A stretch of 64,000 bases of DNA from Turbatrix aceti (GCA_963969345.1 OZ017769.1:6637725-6701724); one strand, 5' to 3'. Positions 13,544 through 24,238 are shown, counted from the stretch's first letter. Translations and numbers: made by a program. Notes: generated from the sequence alone by a model not told the origin.

Positions 13544-13590
13544 CATATATGAACCCAATATGCCGCCTATATGAAAAATAAAAGTCCGTG
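13544..13590 (-). repeat. Right terminal inverted repeat
   Basis: Reverse complement of the left end, containing CCCAATATGCCGCC and ending AAAGTCCGTG just before the TA duplication. Confidence 0.88.
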
Positions 13591-13658
13591 TACCTGCGTT
13601 CCAGACGATAGTTCATTTGCTCTTCACGATTTGATTTTCAGTGCCTTTACCCACGATT

Positions 13659-15055
13659 ATGATATTCACGCAAGTGCCCCGCACCCTTGCCTCGGCTTCA
13701 CAGTGCCGCCTCTTCACCGGCCTTCTGCTACGACGATGCCTCGTCAGTCTGGCGTCCAATCCCATCCCTGTTCCGGGAGATGTCTTCCATGCGATCAAGC
13801 TTGTAAGCGATTTTTAAAAAAATTTTGCTTTTTTCAAACAAAAAATTGTTATCCGTTTCCCTCGCATTGCAAAACAAGAAAAAAACAATGCGTGCAAAAT
13901 CGGAAAAATTTTTTGCACTGTTTACGGTTTGAAGTGAAGGACGAGAAAAAAAACAAAAGGAAGAACTCGTCTTCGAGGAGGCCTGGTGGACAGATTTTCA
14001 CGCAGGCAACTTTGAAAACACATTACGCCACTGTTGTTGCATCAAAATTCATCCTGTTACCTGCACAGTGCATTTTTTCGCAGTTTCGAGCCCGACCTGC
14101 ATCTGCGTACTTTTTTTAGACGCCTGTGCTCGCCTAAATCAGGCAGACATTTTCATTCCATTCCACACCGGGTAGCAAAAGATCAGAGTTCTTCCGATAG
14201 ATAAAATTAACCCCATCAAAAAAAACATAAGGAACAGTTGTTTTTCGTTTTATTTCAAATTGACTTCAATCCAAGTTGAACTTACTTTTTTCTTCAGGGC
14301 AAGTACGAGAACAACATCTTCCGGGCAACCACCGAGACCGCACGCAAGACACACGAGCTCGAACTCAGCGTGCGAGCCCTGCAGGACTCCAAGAACCTTG
14401 AACACCTGCAGAACGTGTCCCTGCCAACTGGATACCTCTGCTTCCTCAACACACGCGCCGAGGACATTTCGACGTTCCTCGACCACTCCGGTCAGATCAC
14501 CCCGACCAGACTCGCGTTCTACGACAAATGCTCCATCTCCCGACGCGATTGGGATGCTCTCGTGACGGCAGAGACGGTGAAAAGTCTCTCCATCTTCCAC
14601 GAGCCTCTCGACATCCAGCCAGAGGCGCCTACGCTCGAAGAAACCCTCAAAGCGCTCAGTGGCGCCTCCACAGTTCGATTGAACGTTGAAAACATGGTCA
14701 TTCCGGAGAACCTCAACGACGTGCTTCTCGCATGGAAGCGAGACACGCCCCTCGAGCACTTTTCACTCTACCGCGTGCCGGAGAACTTTGACGTCGACAA
14801 ATTTGTGCAGTTTGTTCAGGTAAGTAGTCGGAATTGGGAGAACGCGATTTAAATCATGCTTACATGTTTTAGACTAATTTCAAGCAGCTAGACGAACTCT
14901 ACCAGATCACGCTTTCCTTCGACCGCGACGCCAAGTACGAAGTTGTGCAGGAATTCGTCAACAACCTCCACGAACGCTTTGGTCAACGACCCAAGCGCAT
15001 CGACGCGATCATCTGGCACCGCAACCAGTGGTACGAACGCAGGATCGGCATGTGA
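13659..15055 (+). CDS. Hypothetical protein of 282 residues, possibly F-box-like
   Basis: Exons 13659-13802, 14298-14819 and 14873-15055, all joining in phase. The start ATG lies 19 bases after a TTTTCAG acceptor, which would fit trans-splicing or a 5'UTR intron. I do not recognise the family. The N-terminal part, ending PIPVPGDVFHAIKL, vaguely resembles the Leu/Pro start of an F-box. The rest reads like the variable C-terminal regions found beside nematode F-boxes (for example TVRLNVENMVIPENLNDVLL and a Trp/His/Arg-rich tail). No catalytic motif was seen. Exons are GC-rich and the introns AT-rich, as in the other genes, which supports real coding. The first exon is the least certain part. 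Confidence 0.6.
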
Positions 15056-15457
15056 GACGAAGTATAGTGTACAAAAAATACAACAACGCATAACGGATAG
15101 ACCCCACTTACATTCATTCATTCTCCCCTTCCCTTCGAAAATCGAAAATAACCAACCGCTTACTGTTGTTTCGGCAATAAACACACGAATTATAATTTGC
15201 TTGGTGAATGCGCGCGCGCACAAAACTATTCGCGATGGGATCATTCGATACACGCCCCCTCGCTCTGGGAATGGCATTTAAACTGAGCATTGGCGCTTTT
15301 GCTTTCGCCTTACTGCCGTGCGTTCATGCTTTACATCGTTTTTTGGATCTTGCTCCGTTGCGTCTCTGGGTCGGCGACTGACGTTGTCGCTGTATGCCTT
15401 ACGTTAACCTTTTTCGCCGTCCTATCATCGATACAGTATTCCGAATCAGAATTCAAC

Positions 15458-16158
15458 ATGTCCCCGGACGCTTGCCAGCCAGATATTTCCTTTGAGTCCG
15501 ATGTTGTCGTTTCGAACGTTCAGTACCCTAATGCTGTTTGTTCTCCCGGTAAGTATTATTTTTTTACGGTGATTCAAGCTTTTTATCGTAAATTTTTTTC
15601 TTTTCAGGATGTCCAGGCTGGCAGTACTGCTCCAACCGTCATGCGCACTTCGTGAGTACGCCATGGGAGGCCAAGCGCGTTATCATCGTCGGCGCCTTCT
15701 CAGACCACCTCGAAATCAATCGAAACCACTGTGGCATGCTGGATCTCGCCACGGATTCTCTGACCGTCTTTGGGAGCCGTGGGGAAGTGCCACAATTCAC
15801 GCCGGAATTGCCTTTCCGCGTGCTTCGATTCGCGCACCTCGAAGCTGAGCGTTTTGGCCGCTTCTCCGTCATCCAGATCCAAGCCCTCGCGCACAGCGGC
15901 GTCGACGAAGTCTTCATCAGGGGTCGCGTCGGGCTCCGCTCCGAATTCTGCACGCCATCTTCCGTCCTCAACATCCTCAGTCGTGTGCGAGTCGTCACGA
16001 TCATGCTGCCTCCTACCACGAGTTTCTTCGCGCGTCGGGAAATGCTCATGGCTGCCGTCCTCGCCTGGGAACGCCGTAGGGCTGTTTTTTTCCAGAACCC
16101 CAACTACTCTCTTATTTTCTACCGTAACGGGTTCCGCTCAGAACGCGTTCTGTCTTGA
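15458..16158 (+). CDS. Hypothetical protein of 213 residues
   Basis: Exons 15458-15548 and 15608-16158 join in phase through a 59-nt GTAAGT...TTTTCAG intron. The protein contains RVIIVGAFSDHLEINRN, then an alternating hydrophobic/Arg-rich stretch with LRFAHLEAERFGRF, and ends FYRNGFRSERVLS. It follows the 282-residue gene on the same strand by about 400 bp and has similar character (no known motif, possible F-box-associated or Leu-rich variable domain). Whether the two are diverged relatives cannot be decided by eye. An upstream in-frame Met near 15326 would add a very hydrophobic segment, so the start is uncertain. A candidate poly(A) signal, AATAAA, lies at 16194-16199. Confidence 0.6.
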
Positions 16159-16215
16159 CCGGGTTGGTTTATTACCTTGGAGAGTCCAACTATAATAAAA
16201 CGGGAAGAAAACGAG

Positions 16216-17165
16216 TCAGTACGAGTCGATGCTGCTGCCCTTCAGGTGCTTGATCATGACGCGCGCGCAGACACCGCTGTCGGGGAGGTGGTCGAAGACG
16301 ACTCGGCCTTTGTCCACGAATTTCTCGTACGGGAAGTCAAAGAGGGTTTGCCAGCCCAGCTAAAAATATCGCGATCACAAAAATCGTGGCGGGATCACAA
16401 AAAATCTCTTTGACTTACGTTCCTTCCCAATTTTTGTGTGCCGACACCGGTGGCGTAGCAGACAGCGTAGTCAGAATCGTTTTCGCGATGTCGTTTCTTA
16501 GAAAGCTTGAATAGATTTCTGTAAATGCCCTGGCCGTGCTGGGAGGGGTGGATGCCGACGGCTTCGATGACAGCGAGTCGCTCGGTATCCTCGGGCACAA
16601 ATTTGCCCGTCTGTTTGTGGAGCTCGGCAAAGAGGGCGGAGATCTGACGCGCTTTGAGCGAACTGTACGGCTGGGCCGCAATCAGATCCGCGTAATCGGA
16701 GAGGAAGGTGACCTTCGGGTTGGGCAGGGAGCATTCGTCGCCCCAGACAACGGGAAACGTCTTCTTATCCCGGTAGTCGTTAAACGCGAATCCGACAAGG
16801 TGGCGATCTTCGTCGAAAGCGAGCAGACTCATCCGCTTGCTCAGACGGTGGCCGAGGAAGTCGAAGAAGAACGGCTCGACCTCGCTGTAGCCGGCGTCGA
16901 GGTTCTGGTGGAGGACGTCTTCGTGGTGAAAGGACCACGCGAAGAACTGGCCGAAGAGCGCGACGTCGTCGATGTCCGCGACCTCCACCGAAAACTTGCG
17001 AGAGCCGTCACGCGAAGTGATAGGATCGGCCGCTTTTTCGCGGGTATTGGTGGCAGGGCGCGGGTCGACGAGGAAGCCGTCGGACACCGGGATGCGTGGC
17101 GGCAACGGGCCCGCGTGGAAGCCGCGTTGCACCATAAAAGCACATTTCGCGACGTGGCGAAGCAT
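16216..17165 (-). CDS. GNAT-family N-acetyltransferase-like protein
   Basis: Exons 17165-16419 and 16359-16216, 296 residues, in phase. GNAT enzymes transfer acetyl from acetyl-CoA to amines or lysines. The acetyl-CoA-binding motif A is visible as VIEAVGIHPSQHGQGIYRNLF (Q-x-x-G-x-G type), followed by a helix and the strand AVCYATGVGTQKLGRNLGW, a layout shared with arylalkylamine-type acetyltransferases of nematodes and insects. The first 30-40 residues are Arg/Ala-rich with few acids and could be a mitochondrial presequence (inference). The substrate cannot be told. The gene converges on the 213-residue gene: its candidate poly(A) signal (AATAAA, 16168-16173 on this strand) lies just beyond the stop codon of the opposing gene, so the 3' ends probably overlap. 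Confidence 0.8.
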
Positions 17166-17998
17166 GATTGAGGAACTTTACTGAACACACAACTTTCTGA
17201 AAAACAAAGTGTTTTCAGGTGTGTAAAAAATACAATATGGAAGAAAACGCCGCACGAAAGCACAAAAAAATGCTGGCGTGCTGCATAAAAAAGTGTTTTA
17301 CAAACATGGATTTTTCTAGCGGTTGCTGTTGGCAAAACGTTCTCTTTTGGGCAAAAAAAGGATGCTTCTCCTCCTTTAGGGCTCCCTGCTTCAAATTGTG
17401 GCTTAAAAATTGCTAATTTTGTTCGTATGAGCTAGACAGACCGGGCAAAAGTAAATAATAACAAACATTTTTTTTATTTTCCCTAGACTGTCGAAGCGGA
17501 CACTATCGCAAATTAAATACTGTAATTATATTCGCTTCAAAACCCAAACCTATAATCCGGCAAAAAATAGACTTATTTACAGAAACGATCATTAATGATC
17601 AAATCAAAAAAATGTCGAAAAATAGTACACTGCTTCTGCACTCTGGCTTTAAAGTTCTGTTAACAGAGCATTTTTCCTTCAATCACACGTAGGCTAAAGC
17701 ACGTGGTGACCAAAAAACACGGGCTGCATGATCGAGCGATAAACACTACAAGACAGCGATAAACACTACGTGCTGTTCAAAAAACGCAGAGAACACAAAG
17801 AAACATTATGCAATCAACCGAAGGACGCACAATAAATAGACGGGAAGAAAAGGCAGATAACCTTCAACTTCATTCAATACCGTAATCCGTGAGTTTACCT
17901 GCATAAAAGCGACTGGGCTTTATTACAAACTTCAATTTAATCAGAATATTGCAAATGTTAACTAACAACTGACAGGGATGTCAGAAACGTTGACGGAA
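17166..17998. other. Spacer between GNAT-like and AP-2 genes
   Basis: AT-rich with no coding frame. A minus-strand AATAAA at 17919-17924 is a plausible poly(A) signal for the AP-2 gene, about 75 bases after its stop. A short direct repeat, GATAAACACTAC, occurs near 17738-17769. The GNAT promoter should lie near 17166-17400 (inference). Confidence 0.5.
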
Positions 17999-19165
17999 TC
18001 AACTGTTTGGCGAAGGGGGAACGAGAGCCTCAATTTGGGCGTCCAGGAAGTCAACGAACATTTTGACGCCGACCAGGAGACCGGGGGCGCCGAAGCCGTG
18101 CGTCAGCATCGAATAGTTCGACAATGCGAACTGAAGATCGGGGCACAGCTTAGGAGTTGTCTGAAAGCGAGAAATCACGAATAAATCACATTTGCGCGCC
18201 ACGCTCACCTCTGCACCGATGGCGGTCATGAATTCAGACGCGATTTCACGTCCCCGCTGCAGCTGAAAGAGACGATTCACCGCGACGGACCGGCTGTCGA
18301 TCTGGGGGCCGGTGGCAGACTGAACCTCGGTACAACGGCTGATGTGGCTTTCAAGCGCGTTCTTGCCGAGCGTTTTGGCCGGGAAAAACTCGGTCGAGAT
18401 GCGACGGAAGTCGTTGGCAAAGTGCTGCGCTTCGGCTTCCGTGAGTCCAGAAAAGAGAGTGCCGGGAATTCTGAGGCGGCGTCCACGCGGAACAATAAGG
18501 CCGACAGCAAAGAGCTCCGCGTTGAGCTGGATGCTCTTGGACGGCATCTTGGCGCGCCGCAGGAAGGCACTCGTCAGGCTAAAGTTGAACGTCTCCGGGC
18601 CCTCGATACGACGTCGCAACTCGCCGACGGTCACCTTGTACTTGGAGTTATTCGCGAGCAACGAGAGACGCCCCGGGACCGCGGAGAAGATCATGTCTGG
18701 ATGAATGTTAGCGCGAAGCGGAATTGTCGGCAGGAACAAAGTTTCCGGGCAAACTTTCGTTTCCTGGGGGGACAAATCCTCGCTGATAGGAGAGTCGCTA
18801 GTGCAACACCCGCTGTCGTCATCTGGCGACTGACAGGTCGTCGGCGTGCCCTCCTCGGAGGATGTCATACGGCTCAGACGCTCTTTTTTCTTCACGACGA
18901 GTTCCTCGATGGCAGCTGGACGCTTCCGGCATATTTTTGAGTTGTCCGATGGCGGTTTGAGTTGTGGAGCGGTGATTTGGGGGTCAACGACGGGTTCTTC
19001 CTTCTTGATAGAGACAGGTTGTCCCTGGTTGCCGATATCCCCTTTCGGCATAGACTTGGCCAAGAGAGCATTCAGGAACGCAGCCCCCGAACCGGGGTTG
19101 GCCTGATTCATGAACGACAAGACCGCCATGAAGGCATCGGAATTCGTCGAACCGGAAGCAGACAT
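17999..19165 (-). CDS. AP-2 family transcription factor
   Basis: Exons 19165-18209 and 18160-17999, 372 residues. AP-2 proteins bind GC-rich sites as dimers in the nucleus. The C-terminal half (about 165-370) is the basic helix-span-helix AP-2 domain: AVPGRLSLLANNSKYKVTVGEL, then FSLTSAFLRRAKMPSK, the GLIVPRGRR basic stretch, EFFPAKTLGKN and the closing SNYSMLTHGFGAP are classical family signatures. The N-terminal part is Ser/Pro/Glu-rich, as expected of a transactivation region, with a short KK/R cluster. The 48-nt intron 18161-18208 (GTGAGC...CTTTCAG) is a multiple of three without a stop, so the frame reads through it. Splicing it out restores the family spacing better. Nematodes have few AP-2 genes, but I cannot say which orthologue this is. 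Confidence 0.92.
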   Translation of the reverse strand: MSASGSTNSDAFMAVLSFMNQANPGSGAAFLNALLAKSMPKGDIGNQGQPVSIKKEEPVVDPQITAPQLKPPSDNSKICRKRPAAIEELVVKKKERLSRMTSSEEGTPTTCQSPDDDSGCCTSDSPISEDLSPQETKVCPETLFLPTIPLRANIHPDMIFSAVPGRLSLLANNSKYKVTVGELRRRIEGPETFNFSLTSAFLRRAKMPSKSIQLNAELFAVGLIVPRGRRLRIPGTLFSGLTEAEAQHFANDFRRISTEFFPAKTLGKNALESHISRCTEVQSATGPQIDSRSVAVNRLFQLQRGREIASEFMTAIGAEVSVARKCDLFVISRFQTTPKLCPDLQFALSNYSMLTHGFGAPGLLVGVKMFVDFLDAQIEALVPPSPNS

Positions 19166-20651
19166 CTAAATTAGACGACTAAAATCAAAATCAATGATAG
19201 GCAAAAGCGCAACGCAAAAATGTACAAAAATAATAATCGTTTGAGTGACCATTTTTAGGACCCGAGGGGAGTATCGCCGCGAGCTGCGGTTCGCAGCCTG
19301 CCGGGAGCAATTTCGCTTTGAGAGTACTTGAAGGGAATCGTTGCATCATCGTCACAAAATATTTCATGATGGAATTTTTTGGACAATCTGAAATACATTT
19401 TTGTACCAAAAATAAGTTTTTCTGCAACGAAAAGTGAGCGTTTTTCTAGCGAAATCTACAGTATGCCAGCGGTTCAATCGGCCAATTTTTCTCTTACTTT
19501 TTTATTTTTAGGGTACTTCAAGATGATGCGCTTCAAGCGGTGTGACGTCGTTTTTGTTGTCGAAGTTAAGTCCAAGCCAGATGGCGGCGGTGATTTTTTT
19601 TTTTAAAGTTTTTATTATGCTTTTTTTGTTTATTGCATGTTTTTTAGGAGATCGAGGCGTAGAAGGTTGTTCTTGCCAACGCATCTGACGTTTTCGACGC
19701 CATGTTCTTCGGCCCAGTTGAAAATCGAGAAGAACGCCGAAGATCAAGTTGTTGTCCAGGTTGACGACGTTGACCCTGACACCCTGGATAAGTTTTCCTC
19801 TACCAGCCATACATCAAATGACGGAGTTATGAACGCAACGACTTTTGGATGTACCTACAGAGCTTCTCTCACTTTTCAGTACAATTGATATCATGTTGTC
19901 TGTTTGTCGTTGATAGGTAAAATGTTTAAATTTTTGCTGATTGCGAGTCGTTGTTCTGGGGACTTAGGTCAACAGACAAACGCCGTTTTACAGCGATCGC
20001 ATAAAATCGTTCAATAAAGAGCTCTAAAGCTTGGCTCAGTTTTGGCAACTGGTGGCTTGTTTGAAAAATATCAGGACATACCGGACATACAGGACATACT
20101 GAGCAGAATGACGCCTCCAAGTTAAGACACCGTGCGCGCGCGAATAATACATACGCCTATTGTTCGAAAAAAAGGTGAAAGCACATGATGTACAGCAACC
20201 TGGCTGCCGACTTCCTCTGCGAATTAAAACGCAACCATTAGTCAGCTTTCGATGGTCTGCCATGCGCCAGTATAAGGTTCGGCGCTAATGGACAGTGTTG
20301 TACTTGATCGACCAAGTTTGTACAATGGCTTTAGCCTTTTGTTTTCGGTCTTCCTGTAGTTATTCAGGCCCGCTCAATCTAGCAAACGTGTCAGGCGTAA
20401 TCCCTCGTATCCAAATTAAAATCTGTATCCCATATCCAAATTCATATCCGTTTGATAAACGAAATCCAACACAAAAAGATGTACATCATGCAAAATCCGA
20501 GATTGGACAATATTTTGAATAATTTTTGTTCACGGATGCTCTCAACGCGACAATTTTTTGTTTGATGCATGCTTTGCTTTTTTTATTATTATCATTCCAT
20601 CGGTGTTTGCAGCCATTTTCTTTGTATTGCCACATTTATCCACGTTTTGTA
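19166..20651. other. Spacer with possible gene debris
   Basis: Between the divergent AP-2 (-) and the next + gene. The minus-strand stretch 19630-19760 has a GC-rich, coding-like composition (one frame reads WAEEHGVENVRCVGKNNLL) but is closed by a stop and lacks good splice sites, so it may be a decayed exon. GGACATAC-type tandem copies occur near 20073-20100. Nothing else was recognised. Confidence 0.35.
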
Positions 20652-22758
20652 ATGGATAACAATGATGATGGAAAAATACGGATTCAACGATGTCCTTCCA
20701 AGTGCCAGGCGTCGATTATTCTGCGGAATGTAAGTTTTTGGGTTGTTTTACCGGGGTACATTCCGTGATTTTCAGCTCATTGAAAATATTCGCGGTCTGG
20801 GTCTCAATGCTTTGCTCTTTCGTTCTGCTGATCTCTAGTGAGTTTGATTGTTTCGAGGTGCGTTGTACGCTGAGATTTTATAGTCCACCGGGTTACCAAG
20901 TGAAATTCCCAGCTTTGCGATGCATTGCTTGCTCGAAAAACTGTGGTGATGGTTTTGAGACGGAGTGGTCTATCTTGAGAAACACCATGGATTCAGCTGG
21001 CCTGATTCGCGCTTCGAGCAATGCCGCAGTGCAGGGTTCACAGTCGATTGCCAAACCTGCTGTGGCCGAGTCTGTATCGCCGCCGAAGAATACGCCGGCT
21101 GTAATCGAGCCTTTATCGGTTGTCAGGAAGTCGCAGTCGATAACTGAGCCTGCCAAGGAGCCTCCGTCGACGACCAAACCTGCCAGGAAGCCTCCGTCGA
21201 CAACCGAGTCTTCTCCGGCTGCCGGGAAGCCTCCGTCGACAACCGGGCCTTCTCCGGCTGCCGGGAAGCCTCCGCCGACAACCGAGCCTTCTCCTGCCAC
21301 GAAGAAACCGCCATCGCCGCCGCCTGGGGTTGTACCACCGGCGAAAAAGACAGTCAAGCATCCTCCGCCGAGAAAGTTTACTCTAAAGAAAGGGACGTAC
21401 ATCTTCGACAACAGCCAGGTATTGAACAAACCTCTTCCTGACAAGCGCCCAGCCTCCGCCTCGACCACGGCTCACAGCACTTCATCTGAAGGTCAACCGA
21501 CGGTGAGTGCTACCTCACATGTGGCATCTTCCACGCCGTTGCACCGACCTCCCGAGAAGACAGGTTTTGTGCAGATTCGCCGACCTCCAGAAAAAACAAT
21601 TTCCACGCCGAAGAACGGCTTTGTCGTTCCTCAGTTGTTGCCGGTCTCCACCGACGGGCCATCGCGCCCGGCTTCTACCTCAAGCGTGCCATCGGGTCGG
21701 CAGAGCACAGAAACCCCCAAAACAACATTCCAAACGCCATTTGACATTCCCTGGTCGAAACCTCTTTCTCCTCCGGCGGCTCAGGGAGGTTTGTCTGACA
21801 AGCGCGAAAATGTGCCTGGGAACAAAATAACACCTGCGAAGCCATCAGCTGCCAGGGAGGCCTCTGGAACCGATGTTCAGCGTGCGACGAAGGATGTGGA
21901 AAATATTACACCTCCGGTGGCACACTCGGCCTGCAACACGGTGGCTACTTCTTCCGGTGACAATTCTGCCACTCAGAACGGACGTCCAGCGGTTGACGTG
22001 CCGTCCAAAAGGTTTGTTTTGCCGTTTTTGAGCGTTGAATGACAAAATCCGATTTTTATAGAACTTTCAAAAACGTAAAAACCGAAGGACCTCCTTCCAA
22101 GCTCTCGGCTCATGGATCTCCGTCACCGGCGTTCCCACGTCGATCTCTGTCGAACGGCAGCGGCAATCCGACCCCCGGCAGAGCCCAGAAAGGCAGTTTG
22201 AGTTGGTCCGACCATTTTGTGGGATGCCAAGGTGAGATTATTTCTTGTGGCACCCAGAAAAGTATTTTTTTATTTTTTTCAGTCGCCCAGTGCTTCAACG
22301 ACAAGTACTACAGCGTGTCCGCAGCTACGTTGCCAATGGGTACGCTACGGTACAACACGACGAACAAGGCATCGGAACTCTCGATTCGGTCGGTTACGAT
22401 TCAGAGCAGGATGACGAATGACGAAAAGGGCATCACGAGGCACTGCATCTGTGCCACCGTGTACTTTCCGCCAAACAACCGGGCTACGTATGTCAAAATT
22501 CTGATCAATCGTAAAACAATGTGGACCGCGACGAAGTGCATCGATGTCGGGAAAATGAAGGAGCTCTCCAAGGACTTGTTCATCAATCTTCCGGGAACGA
22601 CCCCCGGCGAGAATATCTGGATCGCCGTCTACGTAGGCCACGGTGGCAAAAATACGACTGCTTCGATGCCCATCTGTTACAAGTACTACGATGAGGGCCA
22701 TCCGCTTGCCAAAAAGATGGTCACCCATTTTGAAACCGACATTGTTACCTTGGATTAA
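20652..22758 (+). CDS. Novel protein A: zinc-finger-like N-terminus, Pro-rich middle, novel C-terminal domain
   Basis: Exons 20652-20729, 20776-20837, 20884-22011, 22062-22231 and 22283-22758, in phase, 637 residues. I do not recognise the protein. The N-terminus has a Cys cluster (RCIACSKNCGDGFETEW) that could bind zinc. The middle (about 90-450) is Pro/Ser/Thr-rich with a degenerate repeat (PPSTTEPSPAAGK-like units near 21160-21320), typical of disorder. The last about 160 residues form a compact domain: CFNDKYYSV, LRYNTTNKASELS, ATVYFPPNNR, NLPGTTPGENIWIAVYV, SMPICYKYYDEGHPLAKK and FETDIVTLD. The same domain forms most of the next gene. No enzyme or binding motif is evident. The first two short exons are less certain than the rest. 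Confidence 0.65.
21160..21320 (+). repeat. Degenerate in-frame repeat coding for Pro/Ser/Thr-rich segments
   Basis: Successive units read CCTCCGTCGACAACC-like motifs every 30-50 bases and encode KPPSTTEPSPAAG-type segments inside protein A. Such tracts change length easily between individuals. Confidence 0.6.
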
Positions 22759-22968
22759 ACAGTGACAGAACTGCTGTTAAATATTTGATAATTGTTTTTG
22801 TTTTTGTTGTTTTTGACTTTGTATCTCAGCAGCGTTGAATCTCAATTCATTGAATGCTATATTTTTTTTATTTTGGTTTTGAACGGGTCAACAAGAAGCG
22901 TTTGTACGCTTGGATATCTGATATTTTCTAAAAATTGTTGGACATCAGTAAGATGTCTGTTTTTGTAG

Positions 22969-24045
22969 ATGATGTACCCAGAAGCCGTCTCCGACGATGA
23001 AAACAGCTGGCTTGAGTCAAATGGTTCGGGCTACGAAGACGTCGAGCTCCCGTCACTCGCGGCTCCGGCAACTGCATCCACCCCTCGCGAGGTTCTGAAT
23101 CGCCAATCTTTGTCGAACGCTCAATCGAGCAATCCTTTGAAATACGAAGGTAAGATTGTTTTCCGTGCTGCCGGGTACCCGACCCCAACTCCGGAGGATT
23201 TGACTTCAAATTCCGGGTTTTCGTGTCGGCGTATCCGAAAATCCCAAAAAAGGAAGATAAATGTAAACAATTTTCCCAATAACCTTTTTTTCGTTTCAAA
23301 AGTCAAGTAATACCATATTTTCGTTTCAAAAATCATTGAATACCATGTTTTCGTTTCAAAAGCCATTCAGTACCATATTTTCGTTTCAAAAGCCATTCAG
23401 TACCATATTTTCGTTTCAAAAATCATTGAATACCATATTTTCGTTTCAAAAGCCATTCAGTACCATATTTTCGTTTCAAAAGTTGATTTTATAACCCGAC
23501 AAAAAAATATGGTCCCAATCGTTTCTTCTCGCACCCGGCAAAAATAGTATCTGTTTTTTTTTTCAGTTTCCAGGTGTTTCGCCAACAGATACTACGGCGT
23601 GAACCAGTTTCCTGTAATTTCTACTGTGTTGAGGTACAACACAACAAACAAGGAATCGGAGCTCTCGGTTCGCGGAATCTTGCTTCAGGGCAAAAATGTG
23701 AACGCCGATAGCGGCAACTTGTTGCGCTGCCTCTGGGCCACCGTGTATTTCCCGCCGAACAGCCGTCCTACTAGGCTCAAAATTATGGTCTGTCACAGAT
23801 CGGCGTGGACCTCGACGTTGTTCCAGACACTGGAACCGACGAACGAGGCTTCTCGGAGCTTTTTTATTCAACTTCCGGAGCCTACGAAGAACGGCGAAAA
23901 CATCTGGGTCGTCGTCTGCGTGCATCGCGCTGACGATAGCCTAATCGCTTCGTTGCCCATCTGCTACAAGTTTTTCGAAGAACACCACCTGTTTGCCAAA
24001 AAACTGATCACCAACTTTGAGAAGGATGTCGTCACCCTGGATTAG
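22969..24045 (+). CDS. Novel protein B: chimeric, helicase-derived start joined to the protein A C-terminal domain
   Basis: Exons 22969-23149 and 23567-24045, 219 residues. The first about 26 residues (MYPEAVSDDENSWLESNGSGYEDVE) match the start of the DDX27-like helicase downstream (MLYPEAIADDEYVSAESNASSDEDVE). The following segment with NRQSLSN matches the RRSLSN segment of protein A. The rest is a paralogue of the protein A C-terminal domain (CFANRYYGV, LRYNTTNKESELSV, ATVYFPPNSR, GENIWVVVCV, SLPICYKFFEEHHLFAKK, FEKDVVTLD). Upstream and 3' flanks also match those of the neighbours, as expected after a tandem duplication of about 1.3 kb. The intron is 417 nt and carries a 30-bp tandem repeat. 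Function unknown. It might be expressed from a copy of the helicase promoter. Confidence 0.7.
23288..23492 (+). repeat. 30-bp tandem repeat, seven copies, inside an intron
   Basis: The phrase TTCGTTTCAAAA recurs exactly every 30 bases (starts near 23291, 23321, 23351, 23381, 23411, 23441 and 23471), with two alternating unit variants (AGCCATTCAG and AATCATTGAA). It lies in the intron of gene B. Because 30 is divisible by three, the array is open in some frames but is not thought to be coding. Confidence 0.95.
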
Positions 24046-24238
24046 GCCACGGCAAATTCGGGTTTCTACTGTTTGATAATTTTTTTGATATTGTATTTTT
24101 TGTACTTTTTATCTGAATTAATTGAATGCTATTTTGATAGCATTTTAATAAATTGCAATTCAAAGTTGTTTCATTTTGGACGACAGAAAAAGCGTTTTTA
24201 CGCTTGGATATCTGATTTTTTATAAAAACTGTCGGACA

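Larger units (their letters stand above)
11434..13590. mobile_element. TIR DNA transposon, non-autonomous, TA target duplication
   Basis: The ends are near-perfect inverted repeats of about 45 bp. The left end starts CACGGACTTTTATTTTTC at 11434. Its reverse complement ends at 13590. Both are flanked by TA (11432-11433 and 13591-13592), the target used by Tc1/mariner-like and several other DNA transposons. Inside each end lies a dense field of CATATATG-type subterminal repeats (about 11450-11650 and 13395-13575). The interior is AT-rich with many T/A runs. Its longest open frame (about 13065-13574) resembles no transposase I recognise, so the copy is probably a long MITE or a deletion derivative. 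It sits between tensin and the next gene. Confidence 0.85.

Noticed and set aside
19508..19810. Minus-strand frame beginning MAGRGKLIQ
   Set aside because: The plausible coding composition shifts between frames within 60 bases and is closed by stops. At best it is a decayed exon.
23121..23366. Minus-strand frame with FETK repeats
   Set aside because: This is a translation of the 30-bp intronic tandem repeat, which is open because the unit is divisible by three.
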